From Pseudomonas fragi (GTDB lineage: Bacteria > Pseudomonadota > Gammaproteobacteria > Pseudomonadales > Pseudomonadaceae): a DNA stretch of 64,000 bases. Numbering within the stretch: position 1 is the first letter of the stretch; each line of letters starts with the position of its first letter. The notes beneath the pieces were generated by a model. It was not told the DNA's origin, searched no databases, and saw only the letters and a program-made list of their open reading frames with translations. Made by a program: the position numbers and the translations under genes. Location: NCBI RefSeq assembly GCF_025426255.1, contig NZ_CP104861.1, positions 2,294,001 through 2,358,000 on the forward strand. The letters are read 5' to 3'. Positions 24,692-33,822 of this stretch are shown here, in pieces.

Positions 24692-26251
24692 TTGTTCAAA
24701 AAACGCGCATTTTACTTGAGCATTGCCTTACTGACTGCGCCACTGGTCGCTGTAGCCGATCCCCTACAATCGGATGCCGCCAACCCGGTGCAACAGGCGC
24801 TCAGCCAACTGCCCCAGACTTGTCCGAGCCTGGCCCCGCCAGTCAATGAGTCTACCCAGAGTCTGTTGCGGGCTTTTTATCAGGGTCAAAACGACCAGCC
24901 GGTATGGACCGATGCCGGACGCCTGAGCGCCTTGCAAGGGGCATTGGCACAACTGGCGGATGACGGTCTGGACCCCAATCACTACAAATTGCCTGCAACC
25001 CGGGATCTGTGTGCCGACATCCAGATCAGCCAGCAGTACCTGCAAGCATTGCAGGATTTGCACTATGGTCGCCTGCCGCAAGCACGATTTGAGCCGGTTT
25101 GGCATGCCAGCGAAGTGCCGCAAGATCGCCAGGCGGCGATCCTGGCCCTTGCCGGTCCAGGCCTGCAAGACATTCCCGGGGCCTTCGAACGGGCCCGCCC
25201 ACAAAGCGAGATGTATCAAAACCTGCGCCGGGTTTATGCCCGCCAGCGTCAGCAGCCGCTGGAGCAATGGCAATCTCTGGCCAGTGGTCCGTTACTGCGT
25301 CCAGGGATGCAGGATTCGCGGGTGTCCGAGTTGGCCAAACGGCTGGTCAGCGAAGGTTACCTGAGTCATCAGCCGCCGATTATCGATAACACCTACAACA
25401 ATGAACTGGTGGCAGCGGTGAAGAGCTTTCAGCTTGATCACTCGTTGCAGCCGGATGGGGTGATCGGGGCGGGGACGCTCAAGGAGCTGAACGTCACGGC
25501 AGCAGCGCGGCGTGAACAGTTGCGTATCAATTTGGAGCGCTTTCGCTGGATGGCGCAAGACTTCGAGCCCACCAGCCTGCTGGTCAACGTACCCGCCGCG
25601 CAGTTGACCGTTTACCAGGGCGGTGTGCCCGTGTGGCAGACCCGTACCCAGGTTGGACGTGCCGAACGCCAGACCCCGCTGCTTAAATCCCGGGTCAACC
25701 GCCTGACCCTCAACCCCACCTGGACCATACCGCCGACCATTTTTCGCGAAGACAAACTGCCGCAGATCCGCCGTGATCCTTCTTTCCTCAGTCGCCAGGA
25801 TTTGCAGATAGTGGACAGCAACGGCCAGCCGCTGGCGGCTCAGGATGTTGACTGGGACCGCCCGGGCAATATCCTGCTGCGCCAGGGTGCCGGGCCGAGA
25901 AACCCGCTGGGACGAATCGCCATCCGCTTCCCCAACCCGTTCTCGGTGTACCTGCACGACACGCCCAGCCAGGCGTTATTCAGCAAGGGCCCACGGGCCT
26001 TCAGTTCGGGTTGTGTGCGGGTCGAATCGGTATTCCAGCTGCGTGACTTGCTGGTGACCCCGGCCGAGAAAGCGCGCACCGAAGAGCTGTTGGCCACCGG
26101 CTTGACCCACGAATTCAGGCTGTCCAACCCCATGCCGATCCTGATGACTTACTGGACGGCCCAGGCGGACAAGGAGGGCAAGGTGACCTATGCACCGGAT
26201 ATCTATGGTCACGATCCGGTGTTGATCGCGGCGCTGGCGGTTAAAAAATAG
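24692..26251 (+). CDS. L,D-transpeptidase, YcbB/LdtD type
   Basis: About 519 aa. The start is taken as TTG at 24692 because GGAG lies 8 nt upstream; a TTG at 24674 is the alternative. A signal peptide (ALLTAPLVAVADP) is followed by a scaffold domain, a peptidoglycan-binding repeat at about residues 228-275 (SLQPDGVIGAGTLKELN) and a YkuD domain. The YkuD active site HDTPSQALFSKGPRAFSSGC lies at about residues 425-444. It makes 3-3 crosslinks in the cell wall in the periplasm, using meso-DAP stems. Confidence 0.85.
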   Translation: MFKKRAFYLSIALLTAPLVAVADPLQSDAANPVQQALSQLPQTCPSLAPPVNESTQSLLRAFYQGQNDQPVWTDAGRLSALQGALAQLADDGLDPNHYKLPATRDLCADIQISQQYLQALQDLHYGRLPQARFEPVWHASEVPQDRQAAILALAGPGLQDIPGAFERARPQSEMYQNLRRVYARQRQQPLEQWQSLASGPLLRPGMQDSRVSELAKRLVSEGYLSHQPPIIDNTYNNELVAAVKSFQLDHSLQPDGVIGAGTLKELNVTAAARREQLRINLERFRWMAQDFEPTSLLVNVPAAQLTVYQGGVPVWQTRTQVGRAERQTPLLKSRVNRLTLNPTWTIPPTIFREDKLPQIRRDPSFLSRQDLQIVDSNGQPLAAQDVDWDRPGNILLRQGAGPRNPLGRIAIRFPNPFSVYLHDTPSQALFSKGPRAFSSGCVRVESVFQLRDLLVTPAEKARTEELLATGLTHEFRLSNPMPILMTYWTAQADKEGKVTYAPDIYGHDPVLIAALAVKK

Positions 26252-26272
26252 TCTTGGGCACATGCAACCCTT

Positions 26273-26410
26273 GTAGCCGCTGTCGAGCAGCGCGAGGCGG
26301 CGCAGCCGTCGAGAAATCAGTTTATGCGGTGCGTCAGGCAATGCTCGGCGCCAGGTTCTACGACGGTTGCGCCGCCGGACGCAGCCTCGTTCCTTTGGCC
26401 GCGGCTACAA
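26273..26410. repeat. Repetitive inverted element, family 2
   Basis: Outer arms GTAGCCGCTGTCGAGC and GGCCGCGGCTAC enclose GCGAGGCGGCGCAGCCGTCG and a diverged inverted copy (ACGGTTGCGCCGCCGGACGC). Related copies are at 45273, 51962 and 63724. It differs in sequence from the GTGGGAGCGAG element. Confidence 0.75.
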
Positions 26411-26510
26411 GGATTTGCGCCATAGTCTCTGGAGAACACTATGTAGCTTGCCTCAACCGTAAATCCGCCCCTAGTATCCAGCTCTCGATCATTGACCGTG
26501 AGAGCCCCCC

Positions 26511-27596
26511 ATGAGCCGCTGGCCCGATACTCGTGTTATCGATTTGCTGGGTATCGCCCATCCCATCATCCAGGCACCAATGCTGGGTGCTGGCGCCGAG
26601 ATCATGATTGGCGTTGCCAGGGCCGGTGGTTTGGGTTCTCTGGCGTGCGCCACGTTGAATCTGGAGTCGATTCGCGCCGAGGTGGCGGCTTTTCGGGCTG
26701 GCAGCGAGCAGCCATTCAATCTGAATTTTTTCTGCCATCAGTCCCCTGAGTACGATGAAGCGGCAGTGTTGCAGTGGAAGTCGCTGTTCAAGCCCTATTA
26801 CACCGAGCTTGGCGTCGACTACGACGCACCGACACCAGTGTCGAGCCGGGCGCCTTTTGACGAGGCTACGTGTGCGCTGGTCGAGGAGCTGCGCCCGGCT
26901 GTGGTGAGCTTTCACTTCGGCCTGCCGGCGCCGCAACTGGTGGCTCGGGTCAAGGCCTGTGGGGCGAAAATCCTCAGTTCCGCCACCACGGTGGAGGAGG
27001 CGCAGTGGCTTGAACGCCACGGTTGCGATGCGATCATTGCCACAGGCTACGAGGCTGGAGGGCACAGGGCGATGTTCTTGAGCAATGAGCTGACCCGGCA
27101 AATCGGCACCTTTGCCCTGGTCCCGCAAATTGTCGATGCGGTATCCGTGCCGGTGATTGCCGCTGGCGGTATTGCCGATGCGCGCGGTATTGCCGCCGCG
27201 TTTGCGCTGGGTGCCAGTGCTGTGCAAATCGGCACCGCGTATCTGTTTTGCCCGCAGGCCAAGCTGGCCATACCTCATCACCGCGCATTGCGCCAAGCGG
27301 GTTCCAGCGACACGGCGCTGACCAACCTGTTTACCGGCCGACCCGCTCGCGGCATCGTCAATCGAGTGATGCGCGAACTGGGCCCGATCAATCCCCAGGC
27401 GCCAGCCTTTCCACTGGCCGGGGGTGTGTTGCTGCCACTCAAGGCCAAGTCAGAGCCCGCAGGCTCTGGGGACTTTATCAATCTGTGGGCAGGCCAGGGT
27501 TTTGCCCTGAGTCCCGGTCGCACGGCCGAGCTGTCGTCTTATGAGTTGACCCGCAAATTTGTCGATGACTACGCGGCACGTTCTGCAGGCAAATAG
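26511..27596 (+). CDS. Nitronate monooxygenase (2-nitropropane dioxygenase-like)
   Basis: A 361-aa FMN TIM-barrel protein. Motifs of class I nitronate monooxygenases are present: PIIQAPMLG at residues 18-26, NLNFF (about 70-74), GCDAIIATGYEAGGHR (about 171-186) and AAGGIADARGIAAAFALGAS. They detoxify nitronates using FMN and oxygen. The 3' end overlaps the convergent MFS gene by 28 bp. It is at the left edge of the catabolic island, but a link to it is not evident. Confidence 0.85.
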   Translation: MSRWPDTRVIDLLGIAHPIIQAPMLGAGAEIMIGVARAGGLGSLACATLNLESIRAEVAAFRAGSEQPFNLNFFCHQSPEYDEAAVLQWKSLFKPYYTELGVDYDAPTPVSSRAPFDEATCALVEELRPAVVSFHFGLPAPQLVARVKACGAKILSSATTVEEAQWLERHGCDAIIATGYEAGGHRAMFLSNELTRQIGTFALVPQIVDAVSVPVIAAGGIADARGIAAAFALGASAVQIGTAYLFCPQAKLAIPHHRALRQAGSSDTALTNLFTGRPARGIVNRVMRELGPINPQAPAFPLAGGVLLPLKAKSEPAGSGDFINLWAGQGFALSPGRTAELSSYELTRKFVDDYAARSAGK

Positions 27597-28882
27597 TGGA
27601 TTTGCGCGGCATGGCTGGAGGTGCGGATCAGCAGCACGATCGCACCCGCCACCGGCAGGCTTACCAGCAGTAACGCATAGCGCAGCGACTCAACGCCGAA
27701 GGCTGGTTGCAGGGCATCACTGAACAGACCGGCCAGCAATGGCCCGACCCCGACCCCCAGGAGTGTCGAGATAATGGTCTGCAAGGCCATCGCCGTACCT
27801 CGGCGGTTGGCCGGGACCAGTTGCGTGACCAGGTTGTAAGACGGCGCCACCCACCACACCGCAAAAAAACTGTAGAACGCACACCACAGCATTGAGCTGG
27901 GGATGGGCACGCTGCCCAATTGCGTCCACACCGTGTTGGGCCACAGCAGGTAGGCGAACAGCGCACTGAGTGCCGCTACATGGCCAATCACCGGGATCCC
28001 GACTTGCCAGTGCGGATTGCGCGGGGTCAGGTGGTCGCTTAACCAGCCGCTGAACAACGCGCCGATCCCGGCAAACCCGCCACAGATAAAACCGGCCAGC
28101 AGCCCCGCATGTTGTAGCGACAAACCGTGGGAGCGCACCAGGAAGCTGGTGTTCCACATGCCGATAGCATAGGAGCCCAGCGTAGTCAGGCCACCCGCCA
28201 TGACCAGGCAGCGGTAGGCGGGCAGGGCCCAGAGTTTGCGCGCCTCGCTGCCCATGCTTTGCAGCGGGTGGGCAGCATGGGCGCTGGCCAGATCCCAGCG
28301 GCCCCGGGTCGGGTCTTTTACGACAAAGGCCAGCAGCGTGGAAAACAACAATGCGGGCATGCCGATCACGATAAATGCCGTGCGCCAGCCATAGTGCTCG
28401 ACGACCCACGCGCCGAGGCTGAGGCCGATAACCGCGGAGAAGGTCGGTGCCGCAGTGAAACAACTGATGGCAAACGAGCGCCGATGGGGCGGGTATAAAT
28501 CGGCAATGATCGACATTGACGCCGAGGTGGTCGGCGACTCGCTGACCGCAACCGCCATACGTGCCAAGGCAAGCATCCAGAAGCTCACCGCCAGACCGCA
28601 AACCATGGTTGCGACGGCCCATAACAGGCAGGCCATCGCCAGCAAACGGGTGCGCGACATACGATCGGCCAGGCGCCCAGCAGGCAAGGCGAGCAGGGCG
28701 TAGACCCCAGCAAAGGCCAGACCGGAAATCAGCCCCATCGCTGTGTCGCTGACCCCGAATTCTGCTTTGATCGGCTCAATCATCACCGCCAAAATCTGGC
28801 GACCGACAAAGTTGTCGGCAAACATGGCCGCCAGCAACAACAGCAAAGCATGGCTGCGCCAGCCGACCTGAGCATTGGGCAT
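27569..28882 (-). CDS. MFS transporter
   Basis: A 437-aa transporter with 12 hydrophobic segments and the loop 2-3 motif GRLADRMSRTRLL. LYPPHRRSFAISCF and HYGWRTAFIVIGMPALLF match the Spinster/hexuronate-like group that imports organic acids. The ATG at 28882 with AGGAAATC upstream is used instead of an upstream in-frame ATG located inside a terminator. A closely similar transporter lies at the other end of the island (62280-63611). It may carry the steroid acid or an intermediate. Confidence 0.85.
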   Translation of the reverse strand: MPNAQVGWRSHALLLLLAAMFADNFVGRQILAVMIEPIKAEFGVSDTAMGLISGLAFAGVYALLALPAGRLADRMSRTRLLAMACLLWAVATMVCGLAVSFWMLALARMAVAVSESPTTSASMSIIADLYPPHRRSFAISCFTAAPTFSAVIGLSLGAWVVEHYGWRTAFIVIGMPALLFSTLLAFVVKDPTRGRWDLASAHAAHPLQSMGSEARKLWALPAYRCLVMAGGLTTLGSYAIGMWNTSFLVRSHGLSLQHAGLLAGFICGGFAGIGALFSGWLSDHLTPRNPHWQVGIPVIGHVAALSALFAYLLWPNTVWTQLGSVPIPSSMLWCAFYSFFAVWWVAPSYNLVTQLVPANRRGTAMALQTIISTLLGVGVGPLLAGLFSDALQPAFGVESLRYALLLVSLPVAGAIVLLIRTSSHAAQIHYLPAERAA

Positions 28883-28900
28883 GGTTGATTTCCTGTCAGA

Positions 28901-28939
28901 TAAAAACACCAAAGGCGCTGACCCGGTCAGCGCCTTTGG
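28901..28939 (-). terminator. Rho-independent terminator after aldolase gene
   Basis: CCAAAGGCGCTGACC (28909-28923) pairs with GGTCAGCGCCTTTGG (28925-28939); on the minus strand TGTTTTTATC follows. It closes the hydratase/dehydrogenase/aldolase transcription unit and lies just before the MFS gene, which may therefore rely on read-through or its own promoter. Confidence 0.85.
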
Positions 28940-28953
28940 CAAGGAGCAAAGCC

Positions 28954-29976
28954 TCAGGCCCGCTGACGGGCCAGGGTCATGGCGGTGTCTTCGATCATGT
29001 CTTCCTGACCGCCAACCATGCCGCGACGACCCATCTCCACCAGGATTTCGCGGGCCGGTACACCGTATTTTTTCTCGGCGCGTTTGGCGAACAGCAGGAA
29101 CGAGCCATATACCCCGGCGTAACCCATGGTCAGGGCATCGCGATCGCTGCGGATCGGGAAGTCCATGATCGGCACCACCAGGTCTTCGGCGACATCTTGA
29201 ATGCCGAACACACTGACTCCGGTTTCAATGCCCATGCGGTCACACACCGCCACCAGAATTTCCATCGGTGTGTTGCCCGCACCGGCGCCCAGCCCGGCAG
29301 CAGCGGCGTCAATCCGCGTCGCCCCGGCTTCGATGGCGGCGATGGAGTTGGACACGCCCATCGACAGGTTGTGATGGCCGTGAAAGCCGATTTCGGTGTC
29401 CGGGTGCAGCGCTTCACGCAAGGCTGCTACGCGGGCCTTGATGTCGTGGGGCAGCATGTAACCGGCCGAGTCGGTGAGGTAAACGCAGTTGGCGCCGAAG
29501 CTCTCCATCAGCTTGCCCTGCGTGACCAGCCCTTCAGGGCTGTTCATATGGGCCATCATCAGAAAGCCCACGGTGTCCATACCCAGCTTGCGTGCATAGG
29601 AAATGTGCTGCTCCGAAACATCGGCCTCGGTGCAATGGGTGGCGACTCGGACCGTGTTGACCCCCAGCTCATAAGCCATTTGCAGGTGATCCACGGTGCC
29701 GATCCCGGGCAACAGCAGGGCCGAGACCTTGGCCTGCTTCATCATCGGGATTACCGCCGACAGATACTGCTCATCGGTATGCGCCGGGAAGCCGTAGTTC
29801 ACCGAGCTGCCGCCCAGGCCATCGCCGTGGGTGACTTCAATCAATGGCACACCAGCAGCGTCCAGGCCACAGGCGATGTCTTTCATCTGTTGCAGGCTGA
29901 TCTGGTGACGCTTGGGGTGCATGCCGTCGCGCAGGCACATGTCATGCACGGTGATTTTTTTGCCGCGAAGATCCAT
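28954..29976 (-). CDS. tesG: 4-hydroxy-2-oxo-acid aldolase (TesG/HsaF/DmpG family)
   Basis: A 340-aa HMGL-like aldolase. [11 protein letters not shown] (residues 11-21) and GFHGHHN (about 192-198) hold the catalytic Arg/Asp and metal-binding His pair. It splits 4-hydroxy-2-oxo acids into pyruvate and an aldehyde that is channelled to the partner dehydrogenase. It starts 10 bp after that partner. In steroid catabolism the substrate is 4-hydroxy-2-oxohexanoate, giving pyruvate and propanal; in phenol/biphenyl pathways it is 4-hydroxy-2-oxovalerate. Context favours the former. Confidence 0.92.
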   Translation of the reverse strand: MDLRGKKITVHDMCLRDGMHPKRHQISLQQMKDIACGLDAAGVPLIEVTHGDGLGGSSVNYGFPAHTDEQYLSAVIPMMKQAKVSALLLPGIGTVDHLQMAYELGVNTVRVATHCTEADVSEQHISYARKLGMDTVGFLMMAHMNSPEGLVTQGKLMESFGANCVYLTDSAGYMLPHDIKARVAALREALHPDTEIGFHGHHNLSMGVSNSIAAIEAGATRIDAAAAGLGAGAGNTPMEILVAVCDRMGIETGVSVFGIQDVAEDLVVPIMDFPIRSDRDALTMGYAGVYGSFLLFAKRAEKKYGVPAREILVEMGRRGMVGGQEDMIEDTAMTLARQRA

Positions 29977-29986
29977 GGTCGGCTCC

Positions 29987-30916
29987 TTAAGCGAGGGCAG
30001 GTTGAGGGTTAGATGCCTTGAGTTGCAGCTCGCCCTTGAGGATTTCCTCGGCGAACATCTCGGCAGTGCGCGCAGCGGCGGCGGTCATGATGTCGAGGTT
30101 GCCGGCGTACTTGGGCAGGTAGTCGCCCAGGCCTTCGACCTCCATAAAGATCGACACTCGATTGCCGTCGAACACCGGCCCGTTCACCAGCTTGTAGCCT
30201 GGAACGTACTGCTGTACTTGCTCGATCATGTTGGCAATGGCCAGGCTGATCGCGGCCTGATCCGGCTCGGTTTCAGTCAGGCAATGCACGGTGTCGCGCA
30301 TGATCAGCGGTGGTTCGGCCGGATTGACGATAATGATCGCCTTGCCTTTTTTCGCGCCGCCTACCTGCTCGATGGCGCTGGCGGTGGTGCGGGTAAATTC
30401 GTCGATATTTTTACGTGTGCCCGGGCCGACTGACTTGGACGCTGCTGTGGCCACGATCTCGGCGTAAGCCACGGGTTGTACGCTGCTTACTGCAGCTACC
30501 AGCGGAATGGTCGCCTGGCCGCCGCAGGTGACCATATTGACGTTCATCGCGCCGCGCTTGAGGTTGGCCTTGAGATTGACCGGTGGTACGCAGTACGGGC
30601 CAATGGCAGCGGGGGTGAGGTCGATCATCAGCACGCCCAGCTCGTTGAGTTTGCGGCTGTTCTCGGCATGGACATAAGCCGATGTAGCATCGAAGGCGAT
30701 CTGGATATTGTCCGCCAGCACGTGCGGCAGCAGACCGTCGACCCCGTCACTGGTGGTTTTCAAGCCCATTTCGCGGGCACGGCTCAGGCCTTCGGATGTG
30801 GCATCGATGCCTACCATCCAGACCGGCTCCAGCACGTCGCTGCGCAGCAACTTGTAGAGCAGGTCGGTGCCGATATTGCCCGGCCCGATCAGGGCGCATT
30901 TGATCTTTTTGGTCAT
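29987..30916 (-). CDS. tesF: Acylating acetaldehyde/propanal dehydrogenase (TesF/HsaG/DmpF family)
   Basis: A 309-aa NAD-dependent enzyme. The Rossmann start [20 protein letters not shown] and the active-site Cys in [14 protein letters not shown] (about residue 131) are intact. It forms a channelled complex with the aldolase and turns propanal or acetaldehyde into the acyl-CoA. Tight spacing (10 bp to the aldolase, 21 bp from the hydratase) and the order hydratase-dehydrogenase-aldolase equal the tesEFG order of Comamonas. Confidence 0.92.
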   Translation of the reverse strand: MTKKIKCALIGPGNIGTDLLYKLLRSDVLEPVWMVGIDATSEGLSRAREMGLKTTSDGVDGLLPHVLADNIQIAFDATSAYVHAENSRKLNELGVLMIDLTPAAIGPYCVPPVNLKANLKRGAMNVNMVTCGGQATIPLVAAVSSVQPVAYAEIVATAASKSVGPGTRKNIDEFTRTTASAIEQVGGAKKGKAIIIVNPAEPPLIMRDTVHCLTETEPDQAAISLAIANMIEQVQQYVPGYKLVNGPVFDGNRVSIFMEVEGLGDYLPKYAGNLDIMTAAAARTAEMFAEEILKGELQLKASNPQPALA

Positions 30917-30937
30917 GGGAAAGGTCTCGAACGGGGT

Positions 30938-31729
30938 TTAGGACACAAAGCGCAGTCGGGCCGAGCCCAGGCCGCTGAGGGTCAGGCTGACCTCATCGCC
31001 GGGTTGCACCGGCACCAGCGGCGCCAGAGCACCGGAAAGGATGATTTCACCCTTGCGAAACGGGATGTCGAACTTGCCCAGGGTGTTGGCCAGCCAGGCT
31101 ACGGCCTCGCAGGGGTGGCCCTGGACTGCAGAGCCAAAACCGTTACCGGCGGGCTGGCCGTTTTTCAGCAGGTGCAGTTCGACCTTGGCCAGGTCCAGCT
31201 CACGGGGGTTGATGCGCTGCTCGCCGAGGGCAAACACGCCACACGAAGCGTTGTCGGCCACAGTGTCCTGGATGCGGATTTTCCAGTCGGCGATGCGCGA
31301 GTCGACAATCTCGAAACACGGCACCACCCATTGACTGGCGGCCATCACGTCCTCGGCAGTAATGCCGGGACCGTGCAAATCTTCGCCAAGAATAAAAGCG
31401 ATTTCGCCTTCGGCTCGTGGTTGAACCAGATGGTTGGCGGCAAAGCTCACATCGCTGTTGTCAGCCACTTGCATGCGATCGGTCAAAAAGCCGAAGTCGG
31501 GTTGATGCACATCGAGCATCTCTTGCACGGCACGGCTGGTGACGCCGATCTTTTTGCCGATTACCTGTTCGCCCAGGGCTTGGCGGCGCTGCAAAAAGCG
31601 CAGTGAAATCCGGTAGGCGGTTTCCAGGGTCAAGTCCGGGTAGCGCTGGGTCAGGGGCGCAAGGCTGCGGCGCTCGCGCAAGGCGTGAAACAACTCATCG
31701 CCCAGGGCTTCAATCAACTGTGTGTCCAT
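30938..31729 (-). CDS. tesE: 2-hydroxydienoate hydratase (TesE/HsaE/MhpD family)
   Basis: A 263-aa hydratase of the 2-keto-4-pentenoate hydratase family. VIGKKIGVTSRAVQEML (about residues 55-71), the metal-binding stretch RAEGEIAFIL (about 104-113) and CFEIVDSRI are typical. It adds water to 2-hydroxyhexa-2,4-dienoate (steroids) or 2-hydroxypentadienoate. The ATG at 31729 is preferred to a start 24 bp upstream. It is the first gene of the trio; a REP pair separates it from the SDR gene. Confidence 0.9.
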   Translation of the reverse strand: MDTQLIEALGDELFHALRERRSLAPLTQRYPDLTLETAYRISLRFLQRRQALGEQVIGKKIGVTSRAVQEMLDVHQPDFGFLTDRMQVADNSDVSFAANHLVQPRAEGEIAFILGEDLHGPGITAEDVMAASQWVVPCFEIVDSRIADWKIRIQDTVADNASCGVFALGEQRINPRELDLAKVELHLLKNGQPAGNGFGSAVQGHPCEAVAWLANTLGKFDIPFRKGEIILSGALAPLVPVQPGDEVSLTLSGLGSARLRFVS

Positions 31730-31760
31730 TAATACGCTCTCTCTAAAACCCAATCCCTTT

Positions 31761-31845
31761 GTGGGAGCGGGCTTGCTCGCTATGCAGGCGACGCGGTCTA
31801 TCTGATAAACCGCATTGATGCGATCGCGAGCAAGCCCGCTCCCAC
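31761..31845. repeat. REP inverted pair, family 1 variant
   Basis: GTGGGAGCGGGCTTGCTCGC (31761-31780) recurs inverted at 31826-31845. This variant differs in two bases from the copies at 13853, 35272 and 41754. It sits between two genes of the same orientation and may trim or stabilise the transcript. Confidence 0.9.
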
Positions 31846-31864
31846 AGTTGTTATGTGTGCTGGA

Positions 31865-32638
31865 TTAGCCCGGCCAAACGCTCGATTCAGCGCCGCCGTC
31901 CACTTCCAGGATCTTGCCGGTGACCCAGCGCGAAGCCGGGGTGGCCAGGTACAGCGCAGCGGCGGCGATATCTTCAACTTCGCCCAGACTTTGCAGCGGG
32001 GTGGCCTTGATCATGCCTTCGCGCATGGCCACCGGCAGGACGCGGTTCAGGGCGTCGGTCAGGACCGGGCCAGGGGCAATCGCATTGACCCGTACCAGTG
32101 GTGCGAAATCCTGGGCCAGCAAGCGGGTCATATGGCTCAGCGCAGCCTTGGCGGTGCCGTAGGCGCTGAATTGGGTTTGCGCATAACGCGCCGCACCCGA
32201 GGTGATATTGATAATGTTGCCGTTACCTGCCTCGCGCATATGCGGCACACACAGCTGGCTCAGGTGATAGGCCGAAGACACGTTGAAGCGCATGATTTCT
32301 TCAAAGCGTTCAACACTCAGTGTCAGCGGATCATTGGGGCCGGCGCCGCCAGCGTTATTCACCAGATGGGTGATGCGCCCCATCTGCTCACGGGCTTGGG
32401 TAACCAGCGCGCTGCGCTGCTCGCTGTCATTCACATCGCAGGTCAGGGCCAGGGCCCGGCGGCCAAGGGCACGTACTTCTTCGGCCACGCCTTCAACGTC
32501 GCTCAGGGTGCGGGCTGCCAGTACCACATCGGCGCCTGCTTCGGCGTAGGCCAAGGCGATTCCACGGCCAATGCCGCGTCCGCCGCCGGTGATCACGGCC
32601 ACGCTGCCGGTCAGGTTGAAGCGCTGAATAATGTTCAT
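31865..32638 (-). CDS. Short-chain dehydrogenase/reductase (hydroxysteroid dehydrogenase-like)
   Basis: A 257-aa classical SDR. The cofactor motif TGGGRGIG (residues 17-24), NNAG (about 94-97) and the Ser/Tyr/Lys set in NITSGAARYAQTQFSAYGTAK (about 143-163) are complete. The family includes 7alpha-hydroxysteroid dehydrogenases and 3-oxoacyl reductases. It lies 30 bp after the flavin reductase gene in the same transcription unit, so it probably oxidises a hydroxyl on the steroid nucleus or a CoA intermediate. Confidence 0.85.
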   Translation of the reverse strand: MNIIQRFNLTGSVAVITGGGRGIGRGIALAYAEAGADVVLAARTLSDVEGVAEEVRALGRRALALTCDVNDSEQRSALVTQAREQMGRITHLVNNAGGAGPNDPLTLSVERFEEIMRFNVSSAYHLSQLCVPHMREAGNGNIINITSGAARYAQTQFSAYGTAKAALSHMTRLLAQDFAPLVRVNAIAPGPVLTDALNRVLPVAMREGMIKATPLQSLGEVEDIAAAALYLATPASRWVTGKILEVDGGAESSVWPG

Positions 32639-32668
32639 AAAGGGTCCTGTTCCTTTTTGGCTAAAGAC

Positions 32669-33649
32669 TTAGCGGGGCGCCCACAGATCAGGCAAACCGG
32701 GATCACTGGCGGCAATCAAGCGCTTGAGCAGCACCTTGAGGGCCTGGGCATCCCCGGGGCCGAGTTTGGCCGACACGTTCTCTTCCACCGCCTTGGCCAG
32801 CGCCAATTGTTGCAGCGAAGCTTCGCGGCCGGTGGCGGTCAGTACATAGCACGGATCTTGCTGGCTGCCTTCGAGGGCGACCAGGTTCTGCTTCTCGAGA
32901 AAACGCATGCTCGCCACGCTGACTACATGCCCGGTGTAGCTGACGAAGGTGTTGATTTCGTTGAGGGTCAGGTTGTCGCGGATGCACAGCACCGAGAGGA
33001 TAAAAAATGCATGCTCGTCCAGTTTCTGGTTGCTCAGCAGGCGATGCAGGGCATCGAGCAACTGGTAATGAGCGCGACCCAACAAATACCCGAGCAAGTC
33101 CTCGGTGTAGCTGCACTCCGGCGGTGGCGGGGTGGTTGCCAAGCGCAACTCGCTGCGTGGTTTGCGGGTCGCCAGTGCGTATTGGCCGCTCTGAAAGGCC
33201 AGCGGGGCACGGTCGCTGTGATCGAAGGCGAGCACTTCGCCAACAAAAATCACATGATCGCCGCCTTCATATTGAAAGGCGGTGCGGCACTGGAAGCGGG
33301 CGGTACAGTCTTGTAGCAGCGGCGCTTCGCTGATCCCGTTGTCGAGTTCAATCTCGGCGAACTTGTTCTCGCCCTGCATCGCAAAGCGCCCAGACAGAGG
33401 CTCCTGCTCGGTCGACAGCACATGCACGTTCCAGTGCTTGCCGGAACTGAATACCGGCAGGCTGCGAGCGGACTTGGCCAGACTCCACAGCACCAGCGGC
33501 GGGTTGAGCGACACCGAATTGAAACTGTTGGCGGTAATGCCGATGGGAGAGCCGTCTTCAGCCTGGGTGGTGATGATCGTCACCCCGGTGGTGAAGGTGC
33601 CCAGCGCGGTACGGAATGCCTGCGGATCGAAACTGCTTTGCATTGCCAT
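32669..33649 (-). CDS. Flavin reductase fused to MarR-like domain (HsaB/HPAH-C1 type)
   Basis: A 326-aa two-domain protein. Residues 1-165 form a flavin reductase (FRTALGTFTTGVTIITT, then GITANSFNSVSLNPPLVLWS), the reductase of two-component flavin monooxygenases. Residues 180-310 resemble a MarR-type winged helix (LTLNEINTFVSYTGHVVSVA, then MRFLEKQNLVAL). The same fusion is known in the C1 reductase of 4-hydroxyphenylacetate hydroxylase of Acinetobacter, where the extra domain gates activity by substrate. The partner is likely the oxygenase at 37127. The start at 33649 has GAGG 7 nt upstream. Two operator dyads lie 62 and 95 bp upstream. Confidence 0.85.
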   Translation of the reverse strand: MAMQSSFDPQAFRTALGTFTTGVTIITTQAEDGSPIGITANSFNSVSLNPPLVLWSLAKSARSLPVFSSGKHWNVHVLSTEQEPLSGRFAMQGENKFAEIELDNGISEAPLLQDCTARFQCRTAFQYEGGDHVIFVGEVLAFDHSDRAPLAFQSGQYALATRKPRSELRLATTPPPPECSYTEDLLGYLLGRAHYQLLDALHRLLSNQKLDEHAFFILSVLCIRDNLTLNEINTFVSYTGHVVSVASMRFLEKQNLVALEGSQQDPCYVLTATGREASLQQLALAKAVEENVSAKLGPGDAQALKVLLKRLIAASDPGLPDLWAPR

Positions 33650-33710
33650 GACGAACCTCATGGATTGGATTTTCGTGCTGGCAGTATTCCCCTCGGCGCA
33701 GGGTGCTACA

Positions 33711-33726
33711 TCGTCTTAATGGACTA
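33711..33726. promoter_or_regulatory. Island operator copy 1
   Basis: TCGTCT-TAAT-GGACTA fits the dyad TMGTCY-N4-RGACKA. It lies 62 bp upstream of the flavin reductase start, within the divergent promoter region shared with the aldehyde dehydrogenase gene. Confidence 0.6.
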
Positions 33727-33743
33727 ACGAATCCAGCCGATTA

Positions 33744-33759
33744 TCGTCCGATTGGACGA
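33744..33759. promoter_or_regulatory. Island operator copy 2
   Basis: TCGTCC-GATT-GGACGA is a perfect 6+6 dyad. Its centre is 33 bp, about three helical turns, from copy 1. It ends 63 bp before the aldehyde dehydrogenase start. Two phased sites in one divergent promoter suggest cooperative binding. Confidence 0.65.
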
Positions 33760-33822
33760 GGCATTCCGGGGCGCAGTTCGCTAGCGTCGGCTCATCGAAC
33801 CGGTGTATCAGAGGACTCATCC

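Noticed and set aside
26423..26438. Operator-like TAGTCT-CTGG-AGAACA before the nitronate monooxygenase gene
   Set aside because: Right half deviates at two positions; too weak to include that gene in the regulon.
28954..31729. Phenol, biphenyl or phenylpropionate meta-pathway as explanation for hydratase/dehydrogenase/aldolase
   Set aside because: These enzymes alone would fit, but the surrounding ketosteroid dehydrogenase, Ltp2-like, ChsH-like and HsaA-like genes point to steroids.
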